The notes under the pieces: model-generated
What the model saw: the letters and a program-made list of their open reading frames with translations, nothing else
Database searches by the model: none
What the model was told of the DNA's origin: nothing
Made by a program: the position numbers and the translations under genes
Part shown: positions 34,689 through 42,809 of the stretch, piece after piece
Layout of the letters: each line of letters begins with the position of its first letter
Numbering within the stretch: position 1 is the first letter of the stretch
Source of the DNA: Parabacteroides goldsteinii DSM 19448 = WAL 12034
GTDB taxonomy: Bacteria > Bacteroidota > Bacteroidia > Bacteroidales > Tannerellaceae
Reading direction: 5' to 3'
NCBI RefSeq assembly: GCF_000969835.1
Contig: NZ_KQ033912.1
Location: forward strand, 434,001 to 498,000
DNA length: 64,000 bases

Positions 34689-36767
34689 TTAGTTTAATTC
34701 ATTCATAGGGATTGCATAGATACACGCTCCGCTCTTTGTACGGTCTATCATAAACAAGGTATTACGGCGAATACAGAATTTTTCCGGAACCTGCAAGGTG
34801 ACATCTCCTACAACCGTGTAATCTTTCAAGATTTCGCCTGTCACCGGATCGACTTCGCAAAACTTCTCCTTGCCGTTTGAACTAACAAACAACCGACCTT
34901 CATAAAAATCCAAGGCATAAGGAATATTTGCATACGTCAGCTGATCGACACGTTTAAATGTTACTCCTTCACGGATAGCATCAGGAGTAAAGATATCTAT
35001 ACGTTTGGAGGGATGAGTAGAATACAATAGTCCGCTCTGTTCATCTACTGCCATACCATAAGTACCGGCGGTTTCACCCAAATGTTCGGAACGGATATAG
35101 ATACGCGGAGCCTTTTTCCCCGGTTCCAAAATTCGTTCTTCCACAATATCGATATAACGTTTATCATGAATCATAATCAGTCCCTTATAACATAGCACAT
35201 CAAAAGCATGAACAGTCTGCGAAACTCCTGTTCCCCAACTACCGGTACCGATACAAGTAATAAACTGATGGTCTGCCGCATCAAAAATCTCCGTTCGGCT
35301 CCCCTCATGAGTAACGTAAATCTTTCCGTTAGCACGTGTAACCCCATTCGGTCGACCTGCAAATTTTTCCTGGGTATCCTCCCAGGTCCATTCCTTGATA
35401 CTTTCCAAATGCTTCTTACCACCGTTTGCTATACTGAACACTTCCAGGCTATAGTTATTATCGGCATCATTCACGACATACAACGTATCACCATATGCAA
35501 ACACATCTTTCGGACGGAAAGTAGCTGCTGTTGCTCCCGGTACATCTGAATAATCCAGCTTGAAAGTAACAGGTTCTCCATCGTTTCCCTCAGAAGTATT
35601 CTCTTCGCGTAGCGGTGACAACCCACCATCGAGGGCATCCAGCTCCGGATCTTCAATAATATACTTAGAAGCTACATAGATATCGTCAAAATACCTGTTT
35701 TTACTCCGGCGGGTATGTAAGAAACGGCGAGAATAAACCGGCAGTTCTTTCTCCAGCGATAAATCTACATATACATTATTACACAAAGTAGGCCAGCCTG
35801 GTCCGGTTTGTTCGTATGTCATGTTTCCGGCATGGCCATATCCGACACAGTGTGCAAATTCGTGAAAGATAGTCTCCGTAATACTTTTATCGTCGGCATA
35901 ATGCTCCAAATAACACACCTCATGCATACCGAAGGTAGTTCCTCCCCCCAGCCCCATGACTCCTGTCGTATATCCAAAAACCAGTCCTGCATGATTAAGC
36001 ACTCTCGTCAACAAGGCGCTTTTGTCGATCTCCACCCTGTCATTGTTACTATGCAACGGTCCAAACTCATACAATGCTTTCTCGAACTTTTGCGAAGAGA
36101 ACATATAGCTCATGTTCAGCGCAATAGCTACAGCTTCACGTGTATGCGAAGCCTTCATTTTATATTTCCAGCTAGCCTGAGTATCACTATATCTGCCAAA
36201 AGCGATGCGCCATTTGCAACGAATAGATTGCAACCTGTCCCAATAAGGATCGTCAGACTCTACCGTGAAAGAAATGTTTTCTCCCGTCAGATACGGGTTT
36301 GCCATGATACGAATCTTTTTTCCGCTACGGGTATAAGCCGTCAAGTCTTGAGTGGCAAACGGAATACATACCCGAAGTTGCTGAAACGGCAGCACCTTTT
36401 CGAGCGACATAAACATGAACTCTTCATCATATCCATCAATAGTCGCCCAGATGGTTACGTTTTTCAACGCTCTGGGGCTATAAAAGCGGAGTTGGAAATT
36501 ATGATCGTCGTCCAATTGAATCTGCAACGGCTGAGTGACATAGAAACTGCGCTGGCTCGAATCGAAATAAATATCCGGCGATTCTTCATCGTTCAACAAA
36601 TAATACGTATTATCCTCATTATAGGCAGCTTCCGTCATCCTGACGGGCAATTCTTCAATTACAAGACCACCTTCATCGGGTAGGGATACTTCATCATCTT
36701 TACAGCCAACCAGCTGCAAAAGCATACCAGCCAACACAAACAGGCTAGTGGGAAATAATCTTTTCAT
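34689..36767 (-). CDS. Lipoprotein fusing a metzincin-like protease motif to a beta-propeller
   Basis: A 692-aa lipoprotein (lipobox LVGC, then KDDE). Residues about 30-180 are a beta-rich domain; 180-400 hold HEFAHCVGYGH (302-312), a full HExxHxxGxxH zinc motif, within FHEFAHCVGYGHAGNM; from about 415 on there are propeller repeats (GDTLYVVNDADNNYSLEVF, NGKIYVTHEGSRTEIFDA, EQSGLLYSTHPSKRIDIF) related to the downstream gene. Similar zinc metallopeptidase lipoproteins of Bacteroidales are known, but I cannot name a characterised one with this build. Probably anchored on the cell surface. A TAATTTTG box (36824 to 36817) stands about 50 bases before the start. Confidence 0.75.
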   Translation of the reverse strand: MKRLFPTSLFVLAGMLLQLVGCKDDEVSLPDEGGLVIEELPVRMTEAAYNEDNTYYLLNDEESPDIYFDSSQRSFYVTQPLQIQLDDDHNFQLRFYSPRALKNVTIWATIDGYDEEFMFMSLEKVLPFQQLRVCIPFATQDLTAYTRSGKKIRIMANPYLTGENISFTVESDDPYWDRLQSIRCKWRIAFGRYSDTQASWKYKMKASHTREAVAIALNMSYMFSSQKFEKALYEFGPLHSNNDRVEIDKSALLTRVLNHAGLVFGYTTGVMGLGGGTTFGMHEVCYLEHYADDKSITETIFHEFAHCVGYGHAGNMTYEQTGPGWPTLCNNVYVDLSLEKELPVYSRRFLHTRRSKNRYFDDIYVASKYIIEDPELDALDGGLSPLREENTSEGNDGEPVTFKLDYSDVPGATAATFRPKDVFAYGDTLYVVNDADNNYSLEVFSIANGGKKHLESIKEWTWEDTQEKFAGRPNGVTRANGKIYVTHEGSRTEIFDAADHQFITCIGTGSWGTGVSQTVHAFDVLCYKGLIMIHDKRYIDIVEERILEPGKKAPRIYIRSEHLGETAGTYGMAVDEQSGLLYSTHPSKRIDIFTPDAIREGVTFKRVDQLTYANIPYALDFYEGRLFVSSNGKEKFCEVDPVTGEILKDYTVVGDVTLQVPEKFCIRRNTLFMIDRTKSGACIYAIPMNELN

Positions 36768-36881
36768 CGTCTGTCTTTGTTTATAATTAAATATAATGCT
36801 CTTCCGAAAAAGGGTGCAAAATTAATTATTTTCGATGTGTTTTACCAGTATTCTTATTGCAAGGTAGTCAAAATTATACTT

Positions 36882-37634
36882 TCATTTCTTAAGTATTCTC
36901 TTCAGGTGGGTAACGTCTTGTATTAAATTCACCGTTTCAAATTTTCCTTTATAAAACACAGCCCAGTTATTGAAAACACAAGGCAATTCCTTCGCTTTTT
37001 GTAATGTATCCACCTGAATCAATGATAGAGGGACATCATTCATTTCGCAATATTGTCTGACAATCCCAATTTTTTGATCGATATAAGGACACTGCATATC
37101 ATAATAAATTGTCAGCTCTTTGCTTTCTATTTCCAGCTTTTTTGCATTTTGCGCGAACTTCGGCATTGTTCCGTCAAAAGAAAGTGCGAGCAATTCATAT
37201 CCGTTATCGGTAGTATCGACTACCTCAAAGCCGAACTTCTTCGCAAATGACTGGTCGGAAAGCCAGGATTTTTGTTTTTCTGCCCCGAGCATACAGATAC
37301 CGGATTTACCTTTTTCTTTGGCATCGGCTATACAATATTCCATCAATGATTTTCCATACCCCTTCCCTTTGCAACTACCCAAAGTCCATAAACAATAGAG
37401 GTAATAATAGTTATCCCCGATTATGGGAACCCAGGCTGTTTCCAAAGGAGCATATTCGATAAAAACCGTTGCCTTCGCATTTAACTTTCTAAAGACATGA
37501 CCTTCATTCAGCCGGTCAGAAAGCCATTGACGCTTTGCCTCAACACCCGGATGTAGCTTTTTAGTGCGGATAATGCAGCATAAATGCTCATCGGCAAGAT
37601 TTGCTGTTGTTATGTTTATAAAATCAGTATCCAT
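36882..37634 (-). CDS. GNAT acetyltransferase with C-terminal YoaP-like domain
   Basis: A 250-aa cytoplasmic protein. The GNAT fold covers about 1-150: YYYLYCLWTLGSCKGKGYGKSLMEYC contains the acetyl-CoA loop (GKGYGKSL). The rest, from ELTIYYDMQCPYIDQKIGIV on, resembles a thioredoxin-like YoaP domain and carries the C-P-Y-I sequence near residue 183. Substrate is unknown. It stands alone on the minus strand, divergent from the pseudogene at 37780. Confidence 0.8.
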   Translation of the reverse strand: MDTDFINITTANLADEHLCCIIRTKKLHPGVEAKRQWLSDRLNEGHVFRKLNAKATVFIEYAPLETAWVPIIGDNYYYLYCLWTLGSCKGKGYGKSLMEYCIADAKEKGKSGICMLGAEKQKSWLSDQSFAKKFGFEVVDTTDNGYELLALSFDGTMPKFAQNAKKLEIESKELTIYYDMQCPYIDQKIGIVRQYCEMNDVPLSLIQVDTLQKAKELPCVFNNWAVFYKGKFETVNLIQDVTHLKRILKK

Positions 37635-37721
37635 GTGTATCTTCGTTTCAATAGTGTAAATGTAGTGAACTTATATGAATTCCGCAATTCACCTCAAAAA
37701 ACAAGCAATTCGTCAATCTTA

Positions 37722-37753
37722 TTTGAAACCCGCTTCCCCACCCCATAGCTTTG
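37722..37753 (+). promoter_or_regulatory. Intact promoter before a gene remnant
   Basis: TTTG (37722-37725), 20 bases, then TAGCTTTG (37746-37753): one of the best -33/-7 pairs in the window. It drives only the short remnant at 37780. Confidence 0.6.
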
Positions 37754-37779
37754 CTGATAAATTATTAAACGACAAAAAT

Positions 37780-37968
37780 ATGAAGACGAAAAAGATCATT
37801 CAGATACTGCTTTTAGGATTACTAGCTTATCCTTTATATGCACAGCAAACAGAAATCAAAGTTTCCAGTAAAGTGACAGATGTCAATAATGAAACCTTGG
37901 AGGGAGTAACCAGCTTACCCTGCTTAAAAAGCAGGGAAGACAGTTTGCTATTTTCAGTAAATATATAA
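37780..37968 (+). pseudogene. Remnant of a secreted protein: signal peptide and start of a CarboxypepD_reg-like domain
   Basis: A 62-codon frame starts MKTKKIIQILLLGLLAYPLYA, a clear signal peptide, followed by EIKVSSKVTDVNNETLEGVT, which looks like the first strands of the carboxypeptidase-like regulatory domain that opens many TonB-dependent receptors. The likeness stops abruptly after EGVT, and the frame ends 18 codons later. The break lies at a hairpin (CCCTGCTT, AAA, AAGCAGGG at 37918-37936). Best read as the stump of a deleted receptor or similar gene, still under a good promoter; a functional short secreted peptide is less likely. The frame is also open upstream to 37675. Confidence 0.6.
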
Positions 37969-38559
37969 CTAATTTTCAGCAAGATAGTAAAAACTATTGC
38001 TTGACACCCGGGTCTTGATATCATCGACACCCGGGTGTAAGCATCGTCAGGATGGGGGTGTAAAATCAGGTGAGACGGGCATCCTGGCAACAAAAAGTCT
38101 TTATCCGAGTGAAGTTAAATCATAGTTTTGGTATAAAAAGCTGGTAGGCCGACGAATGATAAGGTACCGTATACAGCAGTAATGAACAGCTTTTATAGTC
38201 AAAAAAAGACTAACCGTTAGTTAAAACCCTGTTAAAATGACAGTTAAATGATAGATAAGTGATAGTTAAAAGCATCTACTATCATACATTAATCAACTGG
38301 AAAACAATATCATACACTAGAAAATGATAGTATGATAGTACATTTAATGAATTAAACCTAATGTATAAACTTTCACCCGACATTTGCCTATAACGCAGTT
38401 TATTCATACAAAGTTAATAAAACTCACCTATTAAACACTCTCTACCTACCGATGTCTTTCGTCATAGCTCTACCACACTGGCTAATGAACAACCACTACA
38501 AAGTAACTGTTATAAATGAAGATAAATAATTGTTTGTTGCAATCATAAATACTAGCAAT
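37969..38559. other. Long non-coding stretch with short repeats
   Basis: About 590 bp without a supportable gene. It holds GACACCCGGGT twice (38003-38013 and 38026-38036, the second in the palindrome ACACCCGGGTGT), the palindrome ACTAACCGTTAGT (38209-38221), three 11-mers in tandem (38238-38270), and a perfect 11-bp inverted repeat TACTATCATAC (38277-38287) with GTATGATAGTA (38330-38340). It probably replaces a deleted gene. Confidence 0.6.
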
Positions 38560-38859
38560 ATGGAAACTTTCAAAGATATCATACATGGAGATAAACCGGT
38601 TTTGGTTGACTTCTTTGCCACTTGGTGTGGTCCCTGTAAAGTAATGAGTCCGACAGTGGAAGCGTTAGGCAAGGAACTGGTTGGCCAGGCACGTATTCTG
38701 AAAATCGATGTCGATAAAAACGAAGCTGTCGCCAACCTGTACCGGATCCAGTCCGTTCCGACTTTAATCATTTTCAAAAAGGGTGAAATAGTCTGGCGTA
38801 CTTCCGGAGTAATGGAAAAAGGGGCCCTTCTGGAACAAATCAAGAAGTTTATTGACTAA
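38560..38859 (+). CDS. Thioredoxin
   Basis: A 99-aa cytoplasmic thioredoxin: active site WCGPC at 22-26 in FFATWCGPCKVMSPTVE, ILKIDVDKNEAVANLY, and the cis-proline in SVPTLIIFKKGE. The protein is short but complete. The frame opens with a TTG at 38530; the ATG at 38560 is the normal start. Its reductase trxB is elsewhere in the window (47345-48298). 25 bases after it begins the promoter of the next gene. Confidence 0.93.
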   Translation: METFKDIIHGDKPVLVDFFATWCGPCKVMSPTVEALGKELVGQARILKIDVDKNEAVANLYRIQSVPTLIIFKKGEIVWRTSGVMEKGALLEQIKKFID

Positions 38860-38863
38860 AATC

Positions 38864-38892
38864 TTTATTCCCGGAAACTCTTTCTATCTTTG
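38864..38892 (+). promoter_or_regulatory. Promoter of the SUFU-domain gene
   Basis: TATCTTTG (38885-38892), 22 bases before the ATG at 38915; TTTA at 38864-38867 may be a weak -33 box. Confidence 0.45.
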
Positions 38893-38914
38893 TTCATAAC
38901 AAACACATACGGTT

Positions 38915-39574
38915 ATGAACAAAGAAGAATATAAAAAATATGCAGAGGAACATGAAGACTGGGCTCCCGGATGGGATGCTATCGACGAATGTTTCGAAAA
39001 ACTTTATCCCGGACAAGAGCCGGAACATTTCGGCACCAACATCATTTCCAGAGCGATGATGGGTGGTGACGAGTATCTTGACGGATACAGCATCTACACC
39101 TCCCCCAACGGCTACAAACATCTTGTTACCTATGGCATGAGCGAATTATATGCCAACGAAGAAGCACAGGAAAACGAATTTAGCAAATGGGGATACGAGA
39201 TGACCATAAAACTACCGGTCGAAACGAGTGAAGAATGTCAATGGGCCATCAGCATGATGAGTAACCTGGCTCGCTATACTTTTACCCAGGAACGTTGGTT
39301 CGAACCATTGCAATTCATAGCAGGTAACGGACAATCCATTAATTGGGATGTCGAATCAGCCATTACAGCCTTACTGATTGTAAATGACACAGAAGTCCCC
39401 GGTGTAAATACAATCCACGGAAAACTGGACTTTATGCAGCTGGTTGGTATCACAGAACAGGAATTACAAGCAATAAAAGCCGATCCGTCAAAAGCATCGG
39501 TATTAATAGAGTTAATGAGAAAGGATAATCCAATGCTCATTACAGATCTTACTCGTACTATAAATTACCTCTAA
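38915..39574 (+). CDS. Suppressor-of-fused (SUFU) domain protein
   Basis: A 219-aa cytoplasmic protein with the bacterial SUFU-domain pattern: EDWAPGWDAIDECFEKLYPGQEPEHFGT, GGDEYLDGYSIYTSPNGYKHLVTYGMSELY, EFSKWGYEMTIKLP, TIHGKLDFMQLVGITEQELQAIK. Bacterial members are often found as immunity proteins or stand-alone proteins of unknown role; no toxin gene is adjacent here. It begins with ATG 22 bases after a TATCTTTG box. Confidence 0.88.
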   Translation: MNKEEYKKYAEEHEDWAPGWDAIDECFEKLYPGQEPEHFGTNIISRAMMGGDEYLDGYSIYTSPNGYKHLVTYGMSELYANEEAQENEFSKWGYEMTIKLPVETSEECQWAISMMSNLARYTFTQERWFEPLQFIAGNGQSINWDVESAITALLIVNDTEVPGVNTIHGKLDFMQLVGITEQELQAIKADPSKASVLIELMRKDNPMLITDLTRTINYL

Positions 39575-39589
39575 ATATATGTACTAGCC

Positions 39590-39625
39590 AAAAAAAGGAA
39601 TTCAATACTGAATCCCCTTTTTCAT
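39590..39625. terminator. Bidirectional terminator between convergent genes
   Basis: AAAAAAAGG, ATTC, loop, GAAT, CCCCTTTTTT (39590-39622). A-run and T-run flank the stem so it can end both the SUFU transcript and the convergent NigD-like transcript. Confidence 0.65.
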
Positions 39626-39642
39626 ATAATAATATTATCTTA

Positions 39643-40416
39643 TTATTTATTTTCCTTGTAAATGGCTGTTTGGAAAATCTGAGATTTGCCCCATGTTGCA
39701 GCTGTTGAATCTTTATTAAACTCTTTGATATAGTTAAATCTAATATTTAAGGTTTCATTTCCAGCTGCAGTTTCTCTTGACTGTAAAGTTTTGAAATAAC
39801 TACTTGTGTTAAATACATAATTAAAAGCATTAGTGCCAGCAACTCCCTTTCCATCACCATTCTTCACAACACGTAAAAAGAAATCATAAACACGTTTTCC
39901 ATCTACAGTTTGAGGTTCCTGATTATAATCCCACTGCAAAATATATCTATTGGGTTGATCTAAAGCCACTTTTTCATGACTCGAACCCATAAACAAATAA
40001 TTATGATTGGTAAATGAATACTGAGTATAAGAATAATCCAATACCCCTACATTCAGAGCTGCAATTTCACCAGGTATAATATTAGCTGTATCAATGTAAG
40101 TCACAAATTCTCCCTTGTCTAATGGATTTGACGCTACTGCATTGGTTACCGTCAAATATTTTTTCGTCCCATTATTCGCTGGGTCATCAGTACTATAAGT
40201 GCTAGTAAAAAAAATACAATCACCATCTTTGTAATCTTTGAATGCAGGAGAATATACAGGGGTATAATCATCTATATAGGCAACATTCCCCATAGCATCC
40301 ATAGATAATTCTATAACTCCAAAACCGTTTAAACTTCTCTCATTATTACCATCCAAACAAGAGGTCAACAAAATAGTTGCTGCGGCAACCACGCCTAAAG
40401 ATTTTAGCTTCTTCAT
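39643..40416 (-). CDS. NigD-like lipoprotein (second paralogue)
   Basis: A 257-aa lipoprotein (lipobox LTSC, then LDGN). Related to the protein at 26248-27012 by its ending (EFNKDSTAATWG) and by GKRVYDFFLRVVKNGDGKG. It is last in a run with the ECF sigma factor and the anti-sigma/barrel fusion, so it may belong to the envelope response they control. Function of the family is not established to my knowledge. Confidence 0.6.
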   Translation of the reverse strand: MKKLKSLGVVAAATILLTSCLDGNNERSLNGFGVIELSMDAMGNVAYIDDYTPVYSPAFKDYKDGDCIFFTSTYSTDDPANNGTKKYLTVTNAVASNPLDKGEFVTYIDTANIIPGEIAALNVGVLDYSYTQYSFTNHNYLFMGSSHEKVALDQPNRYILQWDYNQEPQTVDGKRVYDFFLRVVKNGDGKGVAGTNAFNYVFNTSSYFKTLQSRETAAGNETLNIRFNYIKEFNKDSTAATWGKSQIFQTAIYKENK

Positions 40417-40458
40417 TTTCTGTCTTTTAATTTTTATGTTATTAGTATTTGTTTCTTA

Positions 40459-41715
40459 TTAAAAGCCAAACCGGAAACCGGCCTGCAGATTTACATTAAA
40501 TGGTTTTTCGGAACGGACAGTTTCGATCGAACTGCCATTATCGAAATAATAATCAGCCCCTACTTCCGCATAAAGACTTACAAAACGAAGCAAAGGATAG
40601 CTTACACCGGCACGGGCATTCACCGACCAGAACCATTCTTTCATACGAATATGATCAGCTTCCTTTTCATATAATTCATTATGCATGTATTTTTTCGTAA
40701 CCAATTTACCCGCCACATTCACTTCTGTCATGACTCCCGCTGCCGCATAAACCTGGAAACGTTTCCATTCAGCTATTCTATATGTCAAAGACAACGGAAT
40801 ACCTATAAAATGAAGTTTCTGACTCGTTTTATTATGGTATGCATCGGATGTTTCCCACGAAGAAGACAATAACGAATAATTTAAACCGGTTACTAAAGCA
40901 AACCGGTTATTTAAAGAATAACTCACTGACATCCCCAAAGAAACCGGTGTCTTATGTTTTACATTTGTCTTTCGCGCTGAATTCTCAAAATTAGCAGAAT
41001 TCAAAAACAATAACTCCTGATCCGTAAGCGATGTATTCTTCAAAGCATATGTATTCAGTGAATTACTTGTTCCGGCAGTTACACTTCCGCCTCCCATGCC
41101 AAATCCCCATCTGCGTGGAGATACTTCTTTATCTTTCTTACCGACAGGAGCCGCATCCGCTATCAACGAACGGGTATCATCAGCAGAACCCACTTCCGGA
41201 TAATCCTGCGCAACTTCTTCTGTTTCAACAACAGCAGTATTATCCGGTAGTGTTATAACTTCTGCATTCTCCTCCATATCATCATCTGAAGAAATAACGG
41301 CAGGTTCATTTTCAGCAACCTTTACAGTCGCCTTATATGTTGCCTGCATCACCGGCTGTTGCACTGCTGCAACCGGTGATGCAGTAATTCTTTCCTCGAC
41401 AGGCTCTACCTGAGTAACAGACGCTTCCGTCTCTTTTGCCAGTTCCGTCTCTATTTTCTTTGTTTCCTGTTCGATCTTTTCAGCCAAAGGAGTCGCTTCC
41501 TTCTCTGACTTGAATAAATAAACGCCACTTGTTATCATCAACAGCGAAACTACGGCTGCCGCAGCCCAGTAGCGTAATGTCCGGCGGAAAGGTACCGGCG
41601 CTTTTACCGGCAAACGATCGGCTATGGCCTCCCAGTCCCCCGGCATTGTATCCACCTCAAAATCCTGCAATTTCGAGCGGAACAAATCATCAAATGTATC
41701 TCTTTCCTTTTCCAT
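40459..41715 (-). CDS. Fusion of anti-sigma-like N-terminus, one membrane segment and an outer-membrane beta-barrel
   Basis: A 418-aa protein of odd build. Residues 1-40 (DTFDDLFRSKLQDFEVDTMPGDWEAIADRLP) look like a cytoplasmic anti-sigma segment; one membrane helix follows (YWAAAAVVSLLMITSGVYLF, about 49-68); then about 130 residues rich in Glu, Val, Ala and Pro, a likely periplasmic spacer; then about 200-418 a beta-barrel of the outer-membrane PorT-like kind (GFGMGGGSVTAG, LNNRFALVTGLNYSLLSS, IGIPLSLTYRI, YAEVGADYYFDNG) ending in the barrel-type F-x-F. No cleavable signal peptide. It starts 9 bases after the ECF sigma gene, which supports a regulatory role. Similar proteins occur in Bacteroidetes next to sigma genes. 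Confidence 0.8.
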   Translation of the reverse strand: MEKERDTFDDLFRSKLQDFEVDTMPGDWEAIADRLPVKAPVPFRRTLRYWAAAAVVSLLMITSGVYLFKSEKEATPLAEKIEQETKKIETELAKETEASVTQVEPVEERITASPVAAVQQPVMQATYKATVKVAENEPAVISSDDDMEENAEVITLPDNTAVVETEEVAQDYPEVGSADDTRSLIADAAPVGKKDKEVSPRRWGFGMGGGSVTAGTSNSLNTYALKNTSLTDQELLFLNSANFENSARKTNVKHKTPVSLGMSVSYSLNNRFALVTGLNYSLLSSSWETSDAYHNKTSQKLHFIGIPLSLTYRIAEWKRFQVYAAAGVMTEVNVAGKLVTKKYMHNELYEKEADHIRMKEWFWSVNARAGVSYPLLRFVSLYAEVGADYYFDNGSSIETVRSEKPFNVNLQAGFRFGF

Positions 41716-41724
41716 TCTTTCCTC

Positions 41725-42252
41725 TTAATACAATGCGTTAATCCTCTTTTGTAACATCTGTTTGGCGCGCGTAAACTGTGAACGTGACGTACTCTCCGTT
41801 ATATTCAACATGTCGCTGATCTCCTTATGCGAATACCCTTCAATTGCGAACAGGTTGAATACCGTACGGAAACCGGCAGGTAACTCCTGTACCAGCTGCA
41901 TCAGTTCAGCCGCCGACATATTGGAGATAACCGAAGCATCCGGTTGGATCAACTCCGCCGTATTATCCAGATCAGTCGATTCGCGCAGCACATCTGATTT
42001 ACGCAAATATTCCAATGCACAATTTACAAAGATCTTTCGCATCCACCCCTCGAATGAGCCAATTCCCGAATAGGAGTCCATACTGGTAAAAACTTTAACG
42101 AATCCATCCTGCAGCAAATCACGAGCAGTCTCCCTGTCGTTCACATAACGCAGACAAACTCCCATCATTTTGCGGGAATACCTCTCGTAAAGCTCTTTCT
42201 GAGCCAGCCTGTCTCCCTTCCTACAACCATTTATCAGTTGTGTCTCATCCAT
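41725..42252 (-). CDS. ECF RNA polymerase sigma-70 factor
   Basis: A 175-aa ECF sigma factor. Region 2 (about 20-85: QKELYERYSRKMMGVCLRYVNDRETARDLLQDGFVKVF) and region 4 (about 115-170: LPAGFRTVFNLFAIEGYSHKEISDML, ESTSRSQFTRAKQMLQKRI) are complete. The next gene, 9 bases on, encodes its probable membrane partner. It differs from the SusC/FecR-linked sigma at 4178 and is not near a PUL, so an envelope or stress response is more likely. Confidence 0.93.
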   Translation of the reverse strand: MDETQLINGCRKGDRLAQKELYERYSRKMMGVCLRYVNDRETARDLLQDGFVKVFTSMDSYSGIGSFEGWMRKIFVNCALEYLRKSDVLRESTDLDNTAELIQPDASVISNMSAAELMQLVQELPAGFRTVFNLFAIEGYSHKEISDMLNITESTSRSQFTRAKQMLQKRINALY

Positions 42253-42352
42253 TCAGTGTGTGCCTTCTCACCTCTTACGAGGCCGTACAAATATTATGAT
42301 GTTATTCTCGTGCAAAACGCTGCATGTTTTACGAACTTTTTTTCATAAAAGA

Positions 42353-42372
42353 GGCGGACACATAGATCCGCC
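42353..42372 (-). terminator. Terminator of the metal operon
   Basis: On the minus strand GGCGGA, 8-base loop, TCCGCC, then TCTTTTAT. It follows the HMA gene and precedes the ECF sigma gene. Confidence 0.55.
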
Positions 42373-42439
42373 CCCTACAGGTATGCTTTGCAAAGATAAG
42401 ATGTTCTAACGAATTTCCGTGTTAACGGATATAGACTGC

Positions 42440-42772
42440 TTACTTTTTTTTCGCAGGATCGACAGGACATCCGGCTCCATCGTCCACAGGCACTGCCTCC
42501 ATACCGATCTTTTTAAAGGCTGATGCCAGTTTGGTTTTCGAGGTTTTATCCGGTTTGTAAGTGACAACTACCGTACGGGTAGTCAGGTCACATTTCATAT
42601 CGGTCACTCCTTTTTCGAATGAGATATTCTTTTCTACTTTTTTCTGGCAATTGGCACATTCCATCCCTTCAACGAAGAAAGTAACGGTATCTTTTTTCTT
42701 TTTTGCATCCTGTGCATAAACCGTAGAAAGAGTAAAAACGGCACAAATCAATGCTACTACTAACTGTTTCAT
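42440..42772 (-). CDS. Periplasmic heavy-metal-associated (HMA) domain protein
   Basis: A 110-aa protein with a signal peptide (LVVALICAVFTLSTVYA) and one HMA domain: VEGMECANCQKKVEKNI carries the metal-binding CxxC (C-A-N-C), followed by the usual beta-alpha-beta-beta-alpha-beta pattern (GVTDMKCDLTTRTVVVTYKP, ASAFKKIGMEAVPV). HMA domains carry Cu(I) or similar soft metals. It follows a TonB receptor by 37 bases, which fits a role in taking metal that the receptor brings in, or in handling excess. Confidence 0.9.
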   Translation of the reverse strand: MKQLVVALICAVFTLSTVYAQDAKKKKDTVTFFVEGMECANCQKKVEKNISFEKGVTDMKCDLTTRTVVVTYKPDKTSKTKLASAFKKIGMEAVPVDDGAGCPVDPAKKK

Positions 42773-42809
42773 AATGTATCTGTATTAATTGGTAAATATT
42801 TTCTGTTAT

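Noticed and set aside
42391..42398. CAAAGATA (TATCTTTG on the minus strand) as promoter of the ECF sigma gene
   Set aside because: A transcript from it would meet the terminator at 42353-42372 before reaching the sigma gene 139 bases away.
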